A stretch of 64,000 nt of DNA, taken from Cercophora sp. LCS_1 (lineage: Eukaryota > Ascomycota > Sordariomycetes > Sordariales > Lasiosphaeriaceae). The notes under the pieces were generated by a model. The model was not told the origin of the DNA, made no database searches, and saw only the letters and a list, made by a program, of their open reading frames with translations. Position 1 is the stretch's first letter; each line of letters begins with the position of its first letter. The position numbers were made by a program, and so were the translations under genes. The DNA lies in NCBI GenBank assembly GCA_036250225.1, contig JAPZLL010000003.1, forward strand, positions 496,001 through 560,000, read 5' to 3'. Shown here in pieces: positions 1 to 11,632 of the stretch.

Positions 1-414
1 GTCCGTCTGTCCCCCGGAGCACAGCAGCATGCATGTGTGAGAAGGCGAACTCTGTGCGAGGGGTATGGAAGTGTCGAGCCTTGTCGCTTATTGCCTGCTT
101 TGGATAATTCGCCGCGCATACAAAATACTTGGTTAACTTTTGTTGACGGACGGGCTTGTTTGGTATTGTGGGTTTGTCTTCTGCAACCCTCTACTGTTGG
201 CCAAAACATGTTCAGCCGCTTGAGTAAGTCGCGAAATCTCTGTCGCTGGATCGGATGGTATTTCCCTCTGACCAGAAATGACCTTGCATAACTCCCACTT
301 TCCACGATTACCAGTAGCTCTCCATGCTCACCCCTCCTGAGAACCTCCTCGGTGTAGAATAAAATCGGACTTTTGAAGGGGATACACCCCGCAAACGCCA
401 GACATTCCTAACAT
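1..414. other. Intergenic / 3' flank of upf3
   Basis: Holds the 3' flank of the leftward-transcribed upf3 gene. A short open frame is present but has no recognisable motif or gene-like codon pattern. I see no RNA gene or repeat. Confidence 0.5.
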
Positions 415-2484
415 CTATGCACTTTGCCCACTGGGAGCACCCGCGTCGGCGCCCTTGTCACTGTCTTTGCTTCCTCCGTCTTTACCGCCGTCTTTATCTC
501 CCCTACCCCTGCCGCCTCGTCTCCTTCGCTTTTCCTTCTCTGCCTTTTCGCCGGACATAGCTGCAGGCGCAGTTGGAGCCTGCGAGGTCGAAGAGGAAGC
601 AGCATTACCCGGTTCTGTCGATGCCACATTGCTGCTAGCAGGAGTGAGAGCGCCACCTTTGCCACCTCTTCCCTTCTTCTCCCCAACCTCTTTCCGCTCC
701 AACACCTGTACCGTTGCCTGAGCGACCGTGACGGGGTTCGCCGCCATCGCTTTAGCCAGACCGTCGTGGTCTGCGAAATCCACATAGGCAAATCCCTTTT
801 TACGGTCCATCTCTACCGAGTTGACGCCGCCGAAGGCTTGCATGGCTTCCATCAGCAGTGCCTCGGTAACGCCTTGGGAGTGGTTTGCGTGCTTGATGAA
901 TGCTCGAGTCGCGCCAGGGCTGGGGGTTGCAGCGCTACCCTTTTTACTGGCAGCTTGCTGTCTCGAGGCTGCGGCTTTGGGTCCAGAAGGGGGAGTAGGC
1001 GCAGAAGAAGAAGCTGCTGGGGCTGGTGTCGATGAGGGTGATGGTGCTGAAGGCGGCGCATCTTTCTTCTTCAGTACCACGATTGGTGGCTTGGCGGGGG
1101 GTTGAGACGACCCAGAGTCAGTGGCCCTCTCTGACTTGACGGCACTCTTAGAATCATGCTTCCCATCAGGCTTGGTTTTGACGCTCTCCTCTACCGCGGC
1201 TCCCGCACGATTGCGAGCTCGGGTTCTTCTTGAAGACGGCGTTGCTTGCTGTTTCGACTGAGCAGAAGGTCCTGATGGTGCAGCTGAGGGTGGCGGTGAT
1301 GCTGCAGATGGCGAAGGTTCGATAGGCGTGGGCGGCGGTGAAGGTCGTTGTATAGTAGGGGTTGACTCTTTGGTAGGCTCTTTCGGCGTGCCCGCTTTTG
1401 CTTCGGCCTCTGCTTTGGCGGCATCCTGCCGAGCTTTGCGGTGAGCATTGCCGGGGCTGAGTCCCAGATCCCGCTGCAAGATCCGGGCTGCAGCAGCTAT
1501 CCCGGCTCGTCTGCTCTTTGGCGGTTGTTCTGGAGTGTTGGCTTGGGCGCTGGTTTGCGCCGGCGCCTGAATGTGTGCTGCGATCGACTTAGCGGCCGCC
1601 GCGGTAGTATCGACAGCAGCCTTTTTAGAGAGGATCTTGACAGATTCTCTGATTTTCTCCGGTGCTTTGCCTGCGGCCTTCTCCGATAGTCTCTCAGCCT
1701 TGCTGTCCTTGCTCTTCTTTTTAGGCTCTTCCGGGCTGGTGGCAGTGGCCTTCCCTTTTCCGCTCTGCGACTCCTGCCTTGAATGCTTGGCGTTCTTTGC
1801 GGCCGCAGCCTCCTTTGCCTTTGCCGCCTTCTCTCTCAAATGTTCAATCAGGGGTGTCGTGGTCGGCCTTTCGCCCTTCGGTGTCTCCTCGCTCGCCTGC
1901 TCTACTTCCTTGTGAGCATCGGGGTTGGCCAGACCCTCCAAAAAGGCCATAAAGTCTTCATCCTGGTCTATTGTGCCTTGACGATTGTCCGTCCGCTTCT
2001 TATGGCTCGGGACCTTTTTGTAAATGGCGAACTCGACCGAGGGAGGGTATAGTAGTGCCTGATCGTTGAATGTGCCTTTGGCATCTTGCCAGTTAGCCGT
2101 CCGGACCGTCTCTGAAAAGGCGTGGAGGTTCTCTCGTTTAGTGACATAGAGATAGGCTCGTGAAGGCGTTGAAGGCTTTGACGGGCTGTAAGCAATTCGC
2201 GTTAGCAGTTTCGCGACGCCGACGGCAGGGATGTGGAAAGCGACTGACTGTTGAGAAACCTTGCCGGGAAAGTACGAGACCCATCCGACCTTGCCATTGC
2301 CTACCCTCCACTCGTCACCAAGAATAGCAACGAATTCGTCTTCGGTCATCGAGGGTGGGAGTCTGCGCACAACCACCTTCTCTCCCTCTGGAGGTGGCTT
2401 CACGCGGGGAGCCTTTGGCGTTTCATTGACGGATGGTCCCGCGATCCCATTAATCTTGCGGGACAAGACCTTTGGGGCTGACAT
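415..2484 (-). CDS. upf3: Nonsense-mediated mRNA decay factor UPF3
   Basis: Smg4/UPF3 family protein, which links exon-junction or terminating ribosomes to UPF2/UPF1 in nonsense-mediated decay. The N-terminal UPF3 RRM-like domain is visible at about residues 30-150: VVVRRLPPSMTEDEF, then PSKPSTPSRAYLYV, then GTIDQDEDFMAFLEG. A long Lys/Glu/Ala/Pro-rich disordered middle follows, then a second RRM-like stretch near the C-terminus (AFIKHANHSQG...GFAYVDF) and a Lys/Gly/Arg-rich tail. I start at the ATG ending at 2484; the frame is open upstream but has only non-ATG codons there. The frame is also open through a likely 63-nt intron at 2186-2248. Spliced it encodes 668 aa, unspliced 689 aa. It diverges from the sit4 gene. 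Confidence 0.88.
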   Translation of the reverse strand: MSAPKVLSRKINGIAGPSVNETPKAPRVKPPPEGEKVVVRRLPPSMTEDEFVAILGDEWRVGNGKVGWVSYFPGKVSQQSVAFHIPAVGVAKLLTRIAYSPSKPSTPSRAYLYVTKRENLHAFSETVRTANWQDAKGTFNDQALLYPPSVEFAIYKKVPSHKKRTDNRQGTIDQDEDFMAFLEGLANPDAHKEVEQASEETPKGERPTTTPLIEHLREKAAKAKEAAAAKNAKHSRQESQSGKGKATATSPEEPKKKSKDSKAERLSEKAAGKAPEKIRESVKILSKKAAVDTTAAAAKSIAAHIQAPAQTSAQANTPEQPPKSRRAGIAAAARILQRDLGLSPGNAHRKARQDAAKAEAEAKAGTPKEPTKESTPTIQRPSPPPTPIEPSPSAASPPPSAAPSGPSAQSKQQATPSSRRTRARNRAGAAVEESVKTKPDGKHDSKSAVKSERATDSGSSQPPAKPPIVVLKKKDAPPSAPSPSSTPAPAASSSAPTPPSGPKAAASRQQAASKKGSAATPSPGATRAFIKHANHSQGVTEALLMEAMQAFGGVNSVEMDRKKGFAYVDFADHDGLAKAMAANPVTVAQATVQVLERKEVGEKKGRGGKGGALTPASSNVASTEPGNAASSSTSQAPTAPAAMSGEKAEKEKRRRRGGRGRGDKDGGKDGGSKDSDKGADAGAPSGQSA
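2186..2248 (-). other. In-frame, stop-free intron of upf3
   Basis: On the minus strand a GTCAGT donor at 2248 and a TTACAG acceptor at 2186 flank a CTAAC branch motif about 18 nt before the acceptor. The length is 63 nt (21 codons) with no stop in the reading frame. Removing it joins GKVSQ to PSKPSTPSRAYL and restores the expected UPF3 domain spacing. The donor has C at +3, which is unusual, so the exact 5' site is inferred. Confidence 0.7.
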
Positions 2485-3592
2485 GTTGATCTCGAGTGCG
2501 TATTTGCGATTTCGTGAGGTGTTGCTGGTATGATGGCCGTTGTAGTCACCGCTGGCTGAGAAGTGTGACGATGTCGTCCGGTGTTGCGCAAGCGGGGCAA
2601 TCGAGAGAAGACATTTATGTGCGATTTGAAGACAGGAAACGGGCAATTGCACGCCTCGCCAAAAATGGGAGATTTCTGGTCAAATAACGCAGTAAAGATA
2701 AAATGTAGTGTCCAGTAGAACACGCCGCTATTTCGTTTCGCAGACAACCTGGGGATGACTGAGAGGCTTCGCCTCACAAAGCTGCATGCTATGTCGCGGG
2801 CCGTTGTCAGGGCTCGCGGCTGAATGATTGGGTCTTCCAAGCACGGGCCCTGCCGAGAATCCCGCTTCCCCACTCATCACAGCGTCATAGGCGGGCAGCT
2901 GTGGATGGAAATGTCTTTAGTTTTCTGTATCTCGATGAATACTCGCTTAGAGATTATCTGGGAGTATGTATGAATACTTACTTTCAGTTTTATTGGCCAT
3001 CAGATAGGTATTTTAATAGCTGGTAAATATATCTGTGAAGGAAACCATCAAATTGCAAGATGTCGATGCCAAACATCTTAGGATAAGGCTACAGTTCAGG
3101 ATGAAGATTAAGATATCAACAAGCAGATACACCCCAGAGCATTAGCACATCCGAGACAAACATCACAGTAATGGGGAATGACAGAGGAGATTCAACATGA
3201 AGCTGAGGCCGAAGGCTCGAATTGATGATGGCACGTGCGGCTAGGATCGCTTCCACAAACCAGGGACAGGGATAGGGGGCTGAAGTGGGGCGGCGCCTAA
3301 ATCTCGGATCTGCACCCCAGCCAGCTCAGCAATCAGCCCGACCAAGTGAACGTCAAGCCAGTTCTTGCAACCCCGCGAGCCAGAACAACAGCCCCTCAAT
3401 TGATCTTCGGTATTTACTGAAACTGAACTCTCGTATTGCTGCACACACCGCCTCCAACGATTTCTCATACGGTCCGTCATTCAGGGACAGTTTGCGATTC
3501 CTCAACGCGCCCGAGACCGCTCTCTCGAACGTCTGTCAACATTAACCCCTCTTGCGCACCGACCAACCGACCACCCCTCACTTCCCAACAAG
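2485..3592. promoter_or_regulatory. Divergent promoter region upf3/sit4
   Basis: About 1.1 kb between the two divergent start codons. Both 5' UTRs and promoters must lie here. About 2900-3180 is AT-rich compared with its flanks. No transposon, RNA gene or convincing ORF was recognised. Confidence 0.5.
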
Positions 3593-4866
3593 ATGGCTAA
3601 CGTCCCAAAGCCCGGTCCGGCAAAACTACGACCGGGGGCTGGCCTGGATGAGTGGTTGGAGGAGGCCAAGCAATGCCACTACTTGCCCGAGCCGGTGATG
3701 AAGCAGCTGTGTGAGATGGTCAAGGAGGTGCTGATGGAGGAGTCCAACATCCAACCAGTTGTTACCCCCGTTACGATCTGCGGCGACATCCACGGGCAGT
3801 TCTACGACCTACTCGAACTCTTTCGTGTTGCTGGCGGCATGCCGGGTGAGACCAATGTTCAGGCGCCCAAGACCGCTACGACAGTAATCACATCCGATGA
3901 TATCGAGCCTCCAACCGAGATCACGGACGAGAAGTTAAAGAAGAAGATCAAAGATTCGGGGGGCGACGGGGGCGATGATGCTGAGGGGTCCGAGGATAAG
4001 CCTGATCCGTCGTCGGATTCCACCATCAGCATCAACACGTCGTCGCAATCGGCAGACACCCGCTTTGTCTTTTTGGGCGACTTTGTAGACAGAGGCTATT
4101 TCAGCCTGGAGACGTTTACACTGTTGATGTGCTTAAAAGCCAAGTATGTCTTGGTATCTTAGGGTCTGCACGCATGCTAACATGAGAATACAGATATCCT
4201 GATAGGATTGTGCTGGTTCGTGGTAATCACGAATCACGACAAATCACCCAGGTCTATGGATTCTATGAGGAGTGCCAGACGAAGTACGGCAATGCGTCTG
4301 TCTGGAAGGCGTGCTGTCAAGTCTTTGACTTTTTAGTGCTGGCAGCAATCGTCGATGGCACCGTTCTCTGCGTGCATGGGGGTCTCAGTCCTGAGATCCG
4401 GACTATAGATCAGATCCGGGTTGTTGCGCGTGCACAAGAGATCCCCCACGAAGGAGCATTTTGCGATCTTGTGTGGAGTGATCCCGAAGATATTGATACC
4501 TGGGCTGTCAGTCCCCGCGGTGCCGGTTGGCTGTTTGGAGACAAGGTGGCCACCGAGTTCAATCACGTCAACGGCCTCAAGACCATTGCACGTGCCCACC
4601 AACTGGTCAACGAAGGCTACAAGGTCAGTGATGGACAGATATGTATTGCTGAATCGCCTGCTGACAGATTCTAGTTCCACTTCTCGGAGAAGTCTGTGGT
4701 AACGGTTTGGTCTGCACCAAACTATTGCTACCGCTGCGGCAACGTTGCATCGATCATGACAGTCGACACCGACTTGAACACCAAGTTTAGCATATTCTCT
4801 GCCGTCCCAGACGACCAGCGTCATGTTCCTGCTGGGCGTAGGGGCCCAGGAGACTACTTTTTGTAA
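3593..4866 (+). CDS. sit4: Sit4/PP6-type Ser/Thr protein phosphatase catalytic subunit
   Basis: PPP-family metallophosphatase close to yeast Sit4, the PP6 catalytic subunit acting in G1 progression and TOR-linked nutrient signalling. Three exons: 3593-4143, 4194-4623 and 4675-4866; the introns of 50 and 51 nt have GT/AG ends and GCTAAC or GCTGAC branch sites. The product is 390 aa. Metal-binding motifs are GDIHG (64-68), GDFVDRG (162-168) and RGNHE (193-197). The Sit4-type runs MKQLCEMVKE, LMEESNIQPV and SAPNYCYRCGN are present, and the protein ends GDYFL like PP2A-type enzymes. An acidic, Ser/Lys-rich insertion of about 70 residues (about 86-155) sits between GDIHG and GDFVDRG; yeast Sit4 lacks it. 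Confidence 0.92.
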
Positions 4867-5649
4867 CTGGCAAGAGGGATTTGGCGAGAGTTATGCGCAT
4901 CTGCTCGGCTGGACACTGGGCAGGTACGGCGGCGTTTAGACGGAGGCATGTTTGAATCTGCATCGCGTGGGAGACAGCGAGAGCGCTTGTATATTATGGG
5001 TTATGATACCCCGGTTTTGGGATTTGCGGAAGTGAGTCGTCAGACAGTTGTCCTGGGTAATCGTAGCATTTAGAACCCCATATACCTATTCCCCGGATTT
5101 CGCGTGTTAACCCCCCTGGCCCTGTGACATTTTGTGTTGTCAGCCACACCCGTGATGAGCCCCTGAGGCTGGGAGTCGCGTCCGGAAGTGGAGGGTCCAG
5201 GGAAGCGCCAAAGCACGTGACTCTCCTCGCTCGCTCGGGGCTCGGTCGGACTTATTCAATGCCGCTCTGACAGGTCGGCACTCAGCTCGGAACTCCGATT
5301 CACAATGTTCGCTCTCAACCAAACCCAGCTCAAGCAAGCATTTCCAAAATCGAAAGCGAAGAGGTGTCTTTCAATTTGACGCCCAAGGCACGCATAGTGG
5401 ATGCCCAAGTCCATACCGAGACCGACAGTTGAGACTGGGTGTCTGCCAAGAGGCTTATAAATGCAACGGCTTCTGCAAGCGGGTCTCGATCTTATCAGAT
5501 CTTTTTGATAAAAACGCCACCTCAGACACTGTCTGAGTGACACCCACCACCAAGACCGTGTAAGTCCTGGCAGCCGTCAAAGCCATTCACCCACGGCGAC
5601 CGACAAACCCGCCACGGAGACCGATAAGTCCTTGCATCTAGGTGGCACC
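4867..5649. other. Intergenic; possible 5' UTR intron of the Zn2Cys6 gene
   Basis: 3' flank of sit4 and 5' flank of the next gene. A perfect GTAAGT donor at 5560 and a CATCTAG acceptor at 5641 would define an 82-nt 5' UTR intron ending 8 nt before the ATG at 5650. No good branch site is seen, so this is tentative. A 7-bp inverted repeat with a 3-nt loop lies at 5521-5537. Confidence 0.35.
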
Positions 5650-8261
5650 ATGTCGGAGCCGAGCGATCGCAGCGTCACTGGCAGTCCGCAGCCCACTGAG
5701 GATGGCGACCGTCCTCCCCCGCGCAAGCGCCAGCGGATACGGCTGTCGTGTCTGGAATGTCGCCGGCGAAAGCTGTCGTGTGATCGCGAGTTCCCCTGCT
5801 CGCGGTGCCTGCAGTCGGGCACGCCCGACAGGTGTGAGTACGAAACCCGTCCTGGCTTGGCACCGCCGAACAAGCTCGGCCTTGCTCAGTCGGCCCTTGC
5901 TGGCCTCGATGTTCGTCTCTCGCTGCCGAGTAGCGGTGGCGAGTCGGCTGCCTTGTTCCGCAGGGCGGGTGATATCCGTGAGGCGGACCGCATCCGCCGC
6001 CTGGAACTCGAGGTTGCCCAACTTAAGGGCCTGCTCTCGAAGCAGGTCTCTGGCTCCCTGGACGGAAGCACAGTGAACGACCATTCGCCTCCCCTTCACC
6101 GGCCCGAGAATGACGAGGCTGAGGTTGAGGCGACGCCGCCACCGCCCATCTTTGCACCAACACAGGACCCCTTCACCGAGAATGAGGAACTTCGATTCTT
6201 CCGCGGAAAGGAGTTCAAGACCCGTTATTTTGGCCCACGGAGTGCCTTCCTGGCCTTCAAAGAGGTAATGCTACCCTGTTTCTTATCAGTCATATGTCTC
6301 CCTGACAATTACATGGGTAGCTCGGCGGACTTTGGCCTTTCATGAAGGAGACTTCAGAGGAATGGCTTCGACCTCTTCATATCCAGCATGACAAAAAGGA
6401 CCGCCAGAAGCGAGCCGAGGAGCGCGAGAAGAAATTTCGCGAGCCCGATGCCAATCTAGAGGCTCTCCTTCCTTCTCGTGAGGAAACTGACGCTCTCGTG
6501 ACCACCTATCTCGATCAGTTTGAGCAGATTCATCGCATCGTTCACATCCCAAGCTTCCGCAAAGAGTACGCAAACTTTTGGGACTCGGCTGAACCAAGAT
6601 GTGCTGCCTTTACCTGTCTGATACTGGCCATGATTGGTATCTCGAGCTGTCTGGACGAGCATTTACAGCCACGCAAGTTCGAAAAGCTGGTGTCGAGTTC
6701 CCACGCCAAAGCGTTGCGATGGATCGAAGCTGCCGAGGAGTTCCAGGCTCGCCAAAGCGAAAAGCACCGCCGTCTCATCCATTATCAGATTTCCTGCCTC
6801 GTTTATCTGGCTAAGCGTGTAAACACGGTGAAGAAGAAGCGATTCTGGAAGGGCGCATGTGCCATGACGCAAGATGCCGTCTCAGTCGGGCTTCATCGCG
6901 AGCCGAGCATTATAGGCAGTAATATCTCGCCCTTCAATCAAGAGATGAGGAGGAGAATTTGGGCAACGATTCAGTCATTCGATGTTCAAGCTTCATTCGA
7001 TCACGGACTACCTACGATTCTCAGCGCTCTCCACTTTGATGCTAAACCTCCTCGAAATATCGACGACGACGAGTTCGACGAAAATACCAAAGAGCTCCCG
7101 CCTTCAAAGCCGCCAAGCGAGTATACTTTCTCCTCATACCAACATCTCAGTCGCCAGAGCCTTACTCTCCGCCTCGAGCTCAACCGGGTGCTCAGCGGTC
7201 CCCCCGAAGATCTAGATTATGACCAAGTGATTCGCTATACCAACGAGGTGAATCAAGAGATAGACTCGCTTCCATCCTGGGACGTGAGTGAAGACCAGTC
7301 CAGACCGGGGACGCTCAAGAGACCAAAGCCACTACTGGCATACACGCTGTTGCACATTCAGCTCCGTCAATACATCATCCCGCTCCATCAACCATACCTC
7401 AAACTACGCAAAACCAACTCCAAGTACCAATACTCGGAAATAATTTACTACAACGCCGCCCGCGATATGGTTCTTCTCAACAATAAACTCGCCGAGCAGG
7501 GCATCAGGACGCTCAACTTCCTTCGCGAAGACGCGCTCACTCTATCGATCAATCTCTGCAGCGTTACGATGCAGCAATCGGTCGGGTCGACAAATATGAT
7601 CATGATCAACTCACAGCACACCTTGGAACTGCTGGAAAAGTGCCTCGCCATGAAAGAGGATCGCATTCTGCGATGTGGAAACAACGAGCCGTGGGGCTAC
7701 TCAATCATGTGCGCGGCTGTTGGCCTGCTTGAGGCTTATTTGAACGTCAAGACACCAGAGGCAGCTAAGGCGGCGTCCGCAGAGAGGTTTATCAATTTGC
7801 ATTACAAACTCCTCGCAGGGTGCGGGAAAGATGGCGTTTTGCCTGGAAGTAGTCAGCAGTCAGTGGCGCCAAACGGGGCCGCCACGATCGGGATGCCGGG
7901 GAATTCGACGCCCATGGAAACGTTTGTGCGGTCAAAGGTATGTTGTCCTCCGGTCGATGATGAAAAAAGGTGCTGATGAACACTTGGACAGAGCGTGACG
8001 CCGTTTCCTCCGGCTTCGATACCACCATCGTCGGCGCAGAATCAGCCAGCGGGACCAATTGAAGTGCCGGGAACGCCCTGGTGGCTACCGAGTTCGGATC
8101 CCTCGAATATACCGGCTGTGAGTTATGGAACACAACTTCTATATGGAAATAGCTAACGAGACTTGAAATAGCCGGTCAATACTGACTTTATGTTGGAGAA
8201 CCTGGGGATGAATTTGAATGAGCTTTGGGGTGGGGATTCGTGGGACTGGGGCCAGTCTTGA
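5650..8261 (+). CDS. Zn2Cys6 fungal transcription factor
   Basis: Predicted nuclear transcription activator of 815 aa. Exons are 5650-6264, 6321-7937, 7992-8117 and 8172-8261, with introns of 54-56 nt and canonical ends; the third has a GCTAACG branch site. The binuclear zinc cluster has Cys34, 37, 44, 50, 53 and 62 (spacing 2-6-5-2-8) after a basic RKRQR stretch, with a short predicted coiled coil at about 115-130. The middle part (about 240-600) looks like the fungal-specific regulatory domain: HIPSFRKEYANFW, a QISCLVYLAKR helix, GLHREPS and then MRRRIWATIQSFDVQASFDHGLP. The start has a good context (CACCATG). I do not recognise a named orthologue and infer no target pathway. Confidence 0.88.
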
Positions 8262-9170
8262 AAAGGTATTTTGAATGGATGATGGATTGGGTATTACAAG
8301 TGAAGTGGAAAATGGTGTCGGAGTTGCATGATGACGTTTTTAGGATACCCAGCACTCTTCGCTCAACAATCTATATTGTGGCCCAAATGGATCCTCGTGC
8401 CTTGTCGATGTGAAAGCGGAGAGGCTCAAGTTTGAGGCTTGGGTGGAGTGAGTGCCACTCACAACAGCAAGGAAGGTGTGACCTAGAACCTGACCGGCGC
8501 CTATCAATCACCGGACAAACCTGGAGGAAGGCGCAAGGCACAGCTTGAGGTGGGGGGGGGGCATGCATTTGAGATGAACTGGCAACGAACAGCACGCGCG
8601 GGCCTGACACGGTCCTAAAGAAGGACATGACTCCGGCTCCATCCATCGGCCATTATCCAAAATGCCATCACCGCTGATCACACATGCCTTTTCTCCTCCT
8701 CAGCCGGCAACTTCAACTGACACAACGTATCTTGAACAAAGGTCCGCATGCAACACCGTTGCGGAGCTGCAACCGCAAAAACGGCGGAGACCCAGCCCCC
8801 TTTTCTCGCCCATCCATCCCCCGCATAAGTTGCTCGTCTGCTCAGATGTCCTTCTGCAACCGAGCAACCCGTGCACTGCACCTTTCTCCCCAAGCACACA
8901 ATATCTACCAGGCAGTTGTATTTCCTTGGAGTTCTTGCTCCCGACACCCGATTGCACTGATCCAGATCGCCGTTTTAGTTTACTCTAGTCTCAAACCGAC
9001 TTGCCGCGCTAACGGTGTCCATTCCCGTTGACATTACTCAACCGGCGACATCAGCAATTCAAACCGTCCAAACTATGTCATGTCATGAAGTTCCCCTTTG
9101 CGAGCTGCCAGTCACAAAACGAATGTTATACTTTAAACTCTCCGTCTTTACAATCTCCCTCTTCTCGTCT

Positions 9171-9213
<43 letters not shown>

Positions 9214-9480
9214 CTCGCTCTCGCTCTCGCTCTCTTTTTTTCTCCCTCTCCTCCTTTTTCTTCTTCTCCCCCTCCAAGACTCTTGATTGTGTCCCCGGAC
9301 TCTGGACAGAGTAGTACACTCACCAGAAGACTGTCTGCCATGTCGTCTCCCCGGTGCCCCCGGTGCAGAACGTAAGGGCGTGGTTTATACCTCTTTTTGC
9401 CTAACCGACCTTACCTCACTTTTACTTTTCTCCGAGCCTGTTTTACCACCTTGTCTATTAGGTTCGTGGAATAGAGCAAA
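8262..9480. promoter_or_regulatory. Intergenic / upstream region of the CFEM receptor gene
   Basis: About 1.2 kb of pyrimidine-rich DNA before the next start codon. It contains the CT microsatellite described separately. Small open frames here carry no recognisable domain and are mostly simple-repeat translation. Confidence 0.5.
9171..9240. repeat. (CT)n and (GCTCTC)n microsatellite
   Basis: About 40 nt of pure CT dinucleotides (9172-9210) grade into several GCTCTC hexamers and then a T run. It lies 240-310 nt upstream of the CFEM receptor ATG, where pyrimidine tracts often mark fungal core promoters or 5' UTRs. Confidence 0.9.
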
Positions 9481-11281
9481 ATGGCTTCTCTACTCTTTAC
9501 CTTCCCTTTGTTCTGGGGACTGTGTCATGGCATCGGACTCATCGAGGATCCGTTCACCGACGTGGCGACGGCTGTGCCGGCGTGTGGGCTGCGGTGCGTA
9601 CTCGACTTAACGCCGGGGATTAATACGACGTGTCTGGCGGTTGACTCGACGACGATGTGTTTGTGTGAGGGGGATATCGAGCATTATACCGAGGTGTTGA
9701 GTTGTGTGCAGGCACAGTGTACCGTTGAAGAGTCGATTGGTGAGTGGGGAGTTGATAGAGAGAAATAATGGCTGACTGAGATGTAGAGACTGCGCGCGGA
9801 GCGTGGCGGGCGTGTGGCGAGCCGAGACGATCGAGGAAACCGGATTTGTTGGCGACGCTGTCGATTGAGATTCCGGCGTTGTTGTGTGTCTTGTTGAGGT
9901 TCTTCTCGAGGTGGTGGACCACGTGTCGGTTTGAGACGGACGATTATATCATGATGGTTGTTGCGGTGAGGACATCTTTGGTTCTTTATGGGGGTGCCGC
10001 GGCTGACTTGTGTTTAGCTGTGCTATCTCGTGTTTGAGATCCTCGGAACGGCATGTATGCGTCCGGTGTCTGGAGGTGCGATATCATGGTAATTGCTGAC
10101 CGAACGCAGCTGCATACATGGCCTTTGGTGTGGATATATGGGTTGTTTCATCTGCCAACCTGACGATATCTATCAAGGTGGGTAAGAACTCACATTGAAA
10201 CCAAAGGCTGATTGGGATCTAGTTCTTCTACATTGCCGAGACGTTCTACCTCAGCATCATCACGCTCACCAAGATTTCGATCCTGTGCTTCTACCTTCGC
10301 ATCTTCCCGAACTATCGCTTCCGAATAGCCTGTTTTGCCGTCATGGCTTGGGTGGCGGTTTCAGGCGTCGTGTTTATCTTTCTCCAGATCTTCCAATGTA
10401 CACCCGTGGCATATCTCTGGGACGGCTGGAAGAAAGGAGCCTTTGGGCCTTTTCGATGCTCCGACCTCAACACACTAGCCTTTACATCTGCGGCCTTTAG
10501 CATTGGCCAGGACATGGTTATCCTCATCCTGCCGCTGCCGCTTCTCGCCAGACTCGACGTCTCACGACGGTCCAAACTGGGCATCATGTTCATGTTCTCA
10601 CTCGGGATATTTGTCCTAATCACCAGCTGTGTCCGCCTCTGGACCATCATGTCGTTTGGCGATAGCGTCAATCCAACATGGGACTACACAAACGCCCTGA
10701 TCTGGACGGGGCTCGAAGTGGCCGTCAGCATCATCGTCACCAGCTTACCCGCTATTCGCGTTCTGCTATGTCACTGCTTCCCCGGCGCATTCGGGTCACC
10801 ACGAGGCTCCCGTCGTCTACCAGGGCGGGGGTACACCTCGACGAGCTCCTTTGGAAACGACACGTACATCGCATCATGGCACAGCGCACCGCCGGCACTC
10901 AAGAGGATATCAGGCGTCAGCCGCATCTCCTTCATCATTGACGGATGGAGCATCAGCGACTGCGACGGCGAGACACATACCGAGCTGGACGACAAGATGC
11001 GCAGCGTCGTTGAACAGCGGTATTCATGCCCTGCGACTCTGCGAAGCGAGAACGTAAAGGGGGTTAATTCGCCGAGGAAGACACCGTCGCCTATGCCTAA
11101 CATTGGGGATGTGTTATCGGCGGGAGGTTATGCGGAGCCGGTGTGTTTGGAACGAGAAGCCCATCATGCTCGACGAGCCCAGACGCCGCGAAGCGTCCGG
11201 ACAGCGACCATGACGTCTCAGTCTACGACTGTTGTCGCGTCTGACTCGCCGGGCTCGGATAGAAGCTCTTGTTTGCGTTGA
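9481..11281 (+). CDS. CFEM-domain PTH11-like G-protein-coupled receptor
   Basis: Predicted plasma-membrane receptor of 533 aa. Exons are 9481-9739, 9787-9965, 10018-10054, 10110-10177 and 10223-11281; the four introns are 45-55 nt. After a signal-like hydrophobic N-terminus comes a CFEM domain with eight cysteines in family spacing (PACGLRC...CLCEGD...C...C), the eighth in the WRACG segment 15 residues after the seventh. A seven-helix region of the fungal rhodopsin-like/PTH11 type follows, with landmarks DDYIMM, AETFYLSIITLTKISILCFY and QCTPVAYLWDGW. A Ser/Thr/Arg-rich cytoplasmic tail of about 170 residues ends the protein. PTH11-type receptors are known for surface or host sensing in fungi; the ligand here cannot be inferred. 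Confidence 0.9.
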
Positions 11282-11632
11282 GTCTTGTTTGTCCTGGGTG
11301 GCATCGTTTGGTATTGTGCATGTATTGGACCGCGCGGGTGGGGCGTTGACTTGGTGTAGATACCCTTTGGGCCTTGTCATTGAGCTAATATGGTTGGTTC
11401 ACGAGATTAATACTAATACCCACTGAATGAGCTCCCAGATTTGAGTGCTGAGACACTGGCTGTGAATCACGATCATACGAATAACTACTTGAACGGCAAC
11501 ACTTCTGTTGACATTCTGTTCCCGTTTTGGTCGGCAGTGAGATGGATACATGTCCTCTCGGTTGGCAGCGAGAAAGTAAGTCTCTCACCATCAACTAAAC
11601 CCGATCAACAAACGAATACATCGTGTTATGTC
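11282..11632. other. Convergent intergenic spacer
   Basis: Shared 3' flank of the CFEM receptor gene and the oppositely oriented MATE pseudogene. Nothing else is recognisable. Confidence 0.5.

Noticed and set aside
424..2052. Several long plus-strand frames opposite upf3
   Set aside because: They are reverse-strand shadows of the low-complexity Lys/Ala/Pro-rich UPF3 middle region.
9015..9375. Frames through the CT microsatellite
   Set aside because: They translate as Ser-Leu, Arg-Glu or Leu-Ala dipeptide runs from simple repeats, with no gene structure.
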